A DNA stretch of 64,000 bases from Streptomyces sp. H27-H1 (GTDB lineage: Bacteria > Actinomycetota > Actinomycetes > Streptomycetales > Streptomycetaceae), in contig NZ_JAPNLJ010000025.1 in NCBI RefSeq assembly GCF_026627445.1, positions 49,618 to 113,617 of the forward strand, in the 5' to 3' direction. Shown piece by piece: positions 61,811-64,000 of the stretch. Under the pieces are notes generated by a model that had not been told where the DNA came from, did not search any database, and saw nothing but the letters and a program-made list of their open reading frames with translations. Every line of letters begins with the position of its first letter. The stretch's first letter is position 1. A program made the translations under genes and the position numbers.

Positions 61811-62500
61811 GTGATCAGCCGCACTGTCGGTCACACCACCGTGACCCTGCCCGCCCTCGACGAGCCCGGCCTATATCTGACCAACGTCGAATCCCTCGAA
61901 GGCACCCGGGGCACCGTTCAGGACTTCCAGTACATGGGCCTCAACCTGCGCGCGCTGGAACTCACCTCCACGAGGCTGATCACCGGTCGCGTCAGCGGGC
62001 TGCGCGCGGCGCAGGTCATTTTTGAGGACGCCCGGGTCGACTCGGTGGAATTCAACGACTGCGACCTCGGCGCCGCCCAGTGGCGGAACAGCAAGCTCTC
62101 CCGGGTGGTGTTCCGCAACTGCAAGATCATGGCTGGGGTGTTCGCCGAGCTGGCCTTGGACAACGTGCTCTTCGACAAGTGCAAGCTCGACTACAGCACC
62201 TTCGACAAGATCCGCGCCACAGGTCCCGTCGCCTTCTCCGGATGCAGCCTGGACGAGGCGTCGTTCTCCGAATGCGACCTCGCCGACTCCGCCGTTGAGG
62301 ACTGCACGCTCCGCCTCACCGAGTTCGGGCAGGGCCGATACCGCGGCCTGGATCTTCGGGGCAGCGACCTGTCCCAGATCCTGGGCGTCGCCCAGCTGAA
62401 GAAGGTGCTGATCACCCGCCGGCAACAGGTGGACCTTGCCCAGGCCCTGGCCGCCGAGCTCGAAGTGGTCTACGGCGCCGAGCTCGATGAATCCAACTGA
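61811..62500 (+). CDS. Pentapeptide-repeat-like protein
   Basis: Encodes 229 aa from GTG 61811 (GGAGAG upstream). Residues ~70-185 carry irregular A-x-x-x-F/L-type repeats (SVEFNDCDLGAAQWRNSKLSRVVFRNCKI...LFDKCKLDYSTF...FSGCSLDEASFSECDLADSAV), giving a right-handed quadrilateral beta-helix. Members can mimic DNA (Qnr/MfpA-like) or give self-resistance to peptide antibiotics. It directly follows the precursor gene, so a resistance or scaffold role in the RiPP cluster is plausible. Confidence 0.75.
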   Translation: MISRTVGHTTVTLPALDEPGLYLTNVESLEGTRGTVQDFQYMGLNLRALELTSTRLITGRVSGLRAAQVIFEDARVDSVEFNDCDLGAAQWRNSKLSRVVFRNCKIMAGVFAELALDNVLFDKCKLDYSTFDKIRATGPVAFSGCSLDEASFSECDLADSAVEDCTLRLTEFGQGRYRGLDLRGSDLSQILGVAQLKKVLITRRQQVDLAQALAAELEVVYGAELDESN

Positions 62501-62525
62501 TCGACCGGTCGGAGGAGGGTCCACC

Positions 62526-63239
62526 ATGGCCTTGCACATCGCGTTCCGGGACTCGGCGGCCCTACGCGGGCGCTGCCAGTACGCCCAGGTCCGCACCACT
62601 CACCGTGATGCGGGCTATGAGGACGGGGCGGTCGTCCCCGACGGGCCGTGGCTGCCGGTGACCGAAGAGATCACGGGGGCGCTGTCGGCAGCGGAGTCGA
62701 CCGCTCCGGAGACGGTGGTGGAGATCGTCCGGCCGTGGGAGGCAGTCGGTGGTGAGCTCGGTGCGCTGACCGTCCGTCTCGGTGACCCGGACGCGGTGTA
62801 CCTCGGCCAGTCGCCGGCCAGGGCCGACATGGTCACCACGACCGACAACCACGCCGACGGCCGTCTCCTCGGCATCCACCTCGACAACTGGGACAAGCTC
62901 GCCTACGCGGACAAGGCCTCGGGGCGTCGGCGGCTGTGCCTCAACCTGGGGCGCGGCTCCCGCTACATCCTCTTGGGGGACGTAGACGCGCAGGAGATAT
63001 GCCGGTCCGTCCACCCCGAATACCGGGGCCGCTACCCGCACACCGACGACCTTCGGACCCTGATCGGGCGGGGCGGGACGATGCGCTGTTTCCGCATCCG
63101 CATCGACCCCGGCGAGGGTTACATCGCCCCCACGGAGTTCCTGCCACACGACGGCTCGACTGCGGGTCTCGCCTTACCGTCGACGGCTGCATTCTGGCTC
63201 GGCAGGTGGCCCGTGGGCGTTGTTCCCAGCGTCGTGTAA
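62526..63239 (+). CDS. Possible Fe(II)/2OG-type tailoring protein
   Basis: Encodes 237 aa from ATG 62526 (GGAGGAGGG upstream), 25 bases after the pentapeptide gene. GIHLDNWDKLAYADKASGRRRLCLNLG gives an H118-x-D120 pair, and H208 in EFLPHDGSTAG could be the third metal ligand, the usual facial triad of Fe(II)/2-oxoglutarate oxygenases. The sequence between reads like a cupin (YILLGDV, FRIRIDPGEGYIAPTE). Homologues near radical SAM clusters are unnamed to me. A hydroxylating or sensing role is inference. Confidence 0.5.
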   Translation: MALHIAFRDSAALRGRCQYAQVRTTHRDAGYEDGAVVPDGPWLPVTEEITGALSAAESTAPETVVEIVRPWEAVGGELGALTVRLGDPDAVYLGQSPARADMVTTTDNHADGRLLGIHLDNWDKLAYADKASGRRRLCLNLGRGSRYILLGDVDAQEICRSVHPEYRGRYPHTDDLRTLIGRGGTMRCFRIRIDPGEGYIAPTEFLPHDGSTAGLALPSTAAFWLGRWPVGVVPSVV

Positions 63240-63393
63240 CCGCGGTCAGGGGAAGCCCGACCCGATCGAGTGGTCCCCGGCCGAGCTACCCCCTCACGCG
63301 GGCCCACTCCTGCACCCTGGCCAGCCAGAAGGGCACGAAGGCGGACCGCGGCCTGCCCGCGCCCCGCACTGAGCACCAGTAAGGACGGACACG

Positions 63394-63714
63394 ATGGCCA
63401 CCCACATCAACGAGCCAGCGGACGAGCCTCTACATCGATGGGCTGCTCGCCGGGAGCACCGGCTGCGCCCACCAGGAACTCGCAAGGCCCTGACGCTGAG
63501 CGCAGGCCCCCAGCGGGCCGGGCACGTCGACCCCGGTGTTGCGCGCTTGATCGTCGAGTGGGACGGATTCCAGTGGGTGCCCGTCATGCTCGCTGAGGAC
63601 TACGCCGCCGCCCGCAGGCTTCTCGATCCCACCGCCCACGCCGAGGCTGTCGAGCTGCCCGGGTTCTCCCCGGCCCCGCTGCGCGCTGGGCGCGGCCGGC
63701 ACCGCCGCACCTGA
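63394..63714 (+). CDS. DUF6087 family protein
   Basis: Encodes 106 aa from ATG 63394. DEPLHRWAARREHRLRPPGTRKALTLSAG, then HVDPGVARLIVEWDGFQWVPV and a basic C-terminal tail, is the DUF6087 pattern found in many Streptomyces, usually near XRE or DUF397 genes. Function unknown. The ribosome site is modest (AAGGACGG). Confidence 0.7.
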   Translation: MATHINEPADEPLHRWAARREHRLRPPGTRKALTLSAGPQRAGHVDPGVARLIVEWDGFQWVPVMLAEDYAAARRLLDPTAHAEAVELPGFSPAPLRAGRGRHRRT

Positions 63715-63756
63715 AGGCCCCACCCCCGTACAAGACGAGGAACCCATGGACAACCT

Positions 63757-63864
63757 GTGGACGACGATCACGAGCTTGCCGTCACGTTCGAAGCGAGCGA
63801 CACCGAGCGGGCTTTACCTGTCGAGGACCAGTGGACTTTGCAGGTCCTCGAGATCGGTGAGTGA
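63757..63864 (+). CDS. Possible short peptide gene
   Basis: A 35-codon frame from GTG 63757 to TGA 63862-63864 reads DDDHELAVTFEASDTERALPVEDQWTLQVLEIGE, acidic and strand-forming. An ATG 11 bases upstream is in another frame. It may be the beginning of a truncated gene or a small peptide; no transmembrane segment. Weak evidence. Confidence 0.25.
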   Translation: MDDDHELAVTFEASDTERALPVEDQWTLQVLEIGE

Positions 63865-64000
63865 GACGTTGATCCTTAGAGGCCGCGCAGATAGGCGCGG
63901 TGGCGCCATCTCGGTAGCAGAGCAGGCACAAGTCTTGGCGATCATGGAGTTGCGACGCTCTGTGATCACCGGGGAGACCTGTGCCTGTACTGCCATCATG

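Noticed and set aside
63814..63999. 61-codon frame on - strand at the window end
   Set aside because: No ribosome site or motif; possibly the edge of another element, but not supportable from the bases present.

Overview
The window is high-GC DNA with GTG/TTG starts, many GTGA/ATGA stop-start overlaps and typical actinomycete families (DUF397 with a DUF5753-type XRE regulator, DUF6879, DUF6087, DUF5999). All of this points to a Streptomyces (or close relative) chromosome carrying a prophage. No rRNA, tRNA or CRISPR array was recognised.

Layout. 1-6.3 kb is scrambled chromosomal or mobile DNA: a TnsA-like transposase remnant, an 18-bp inverted repeat, two broken copies of a 2H phosphoesterase gene, a histidine phosphatase, and a three-gene minus-strand operon (SNase-like protein, FAD-SLDH-type small subunit, GMC oxidoreductase). 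6.4-40.2 kb is a siphovirus virion block in canonical order: 2H phosphoesterase, ParB, ParB-methyltransferase, terminase, portal, scaffold, decoration protein, capsid, connectors, tail tube, frameshifting tail chaperones, tape measure, distal tail and fibre, amidase, holin. Foreign genes interrupt it at four places: terminase/portal (triple-repeat SKDH protein), portal/scaffold (frameshifted membrane protein), capsid/connector (secreted NucA/NucB nuclease plus a small partner) and tail terminator/tail tube (two minus-strand genes). No integrase, repressor or replication gene is visible on either side.

40.3-51.1 kb is a polymorphic-toxin locus. A secreted FG-GAP/DNRLRE-type protein is divergent from a 2170-aa RHS/YD-repeat protein with a variable, less GC-rich C-terminal tip, followed by a strong hairpin and a candidate immunity gene. 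51.2-51.7 kb is a decayed IS3-family element whose end supplies the stop codon of a truncated racemase gene.

52.1-55.3 kb holds small regulators: an XRE/DUF397 pair, an anti-sigma-type ATPase, DUF5999 and a LuxR-like protein. 55.4-63.7 kb is the most interesting part. An ATP-grasp D-Ala-D-Ala ligase homologue (frameshifted), a C39-like peptidase and a MurF homologue are followed by DUF6879/XRE regulators, then a radical SAM/SPASM enzyme and a 60-aa precursor peptide rich in FDN/WDN motifs. A pentapeptide-like protein and a possible Fe(II)/2-oxoglutarate-type enzyme come next. The last part looks like a cyclophane-forming RiPP cluster of the AmcA/AmcB type. The wall-ligase homologues beside it suggest a cell-wall target, self-protection, or a separate peptide ligation system; the sequence alone cannot decide.
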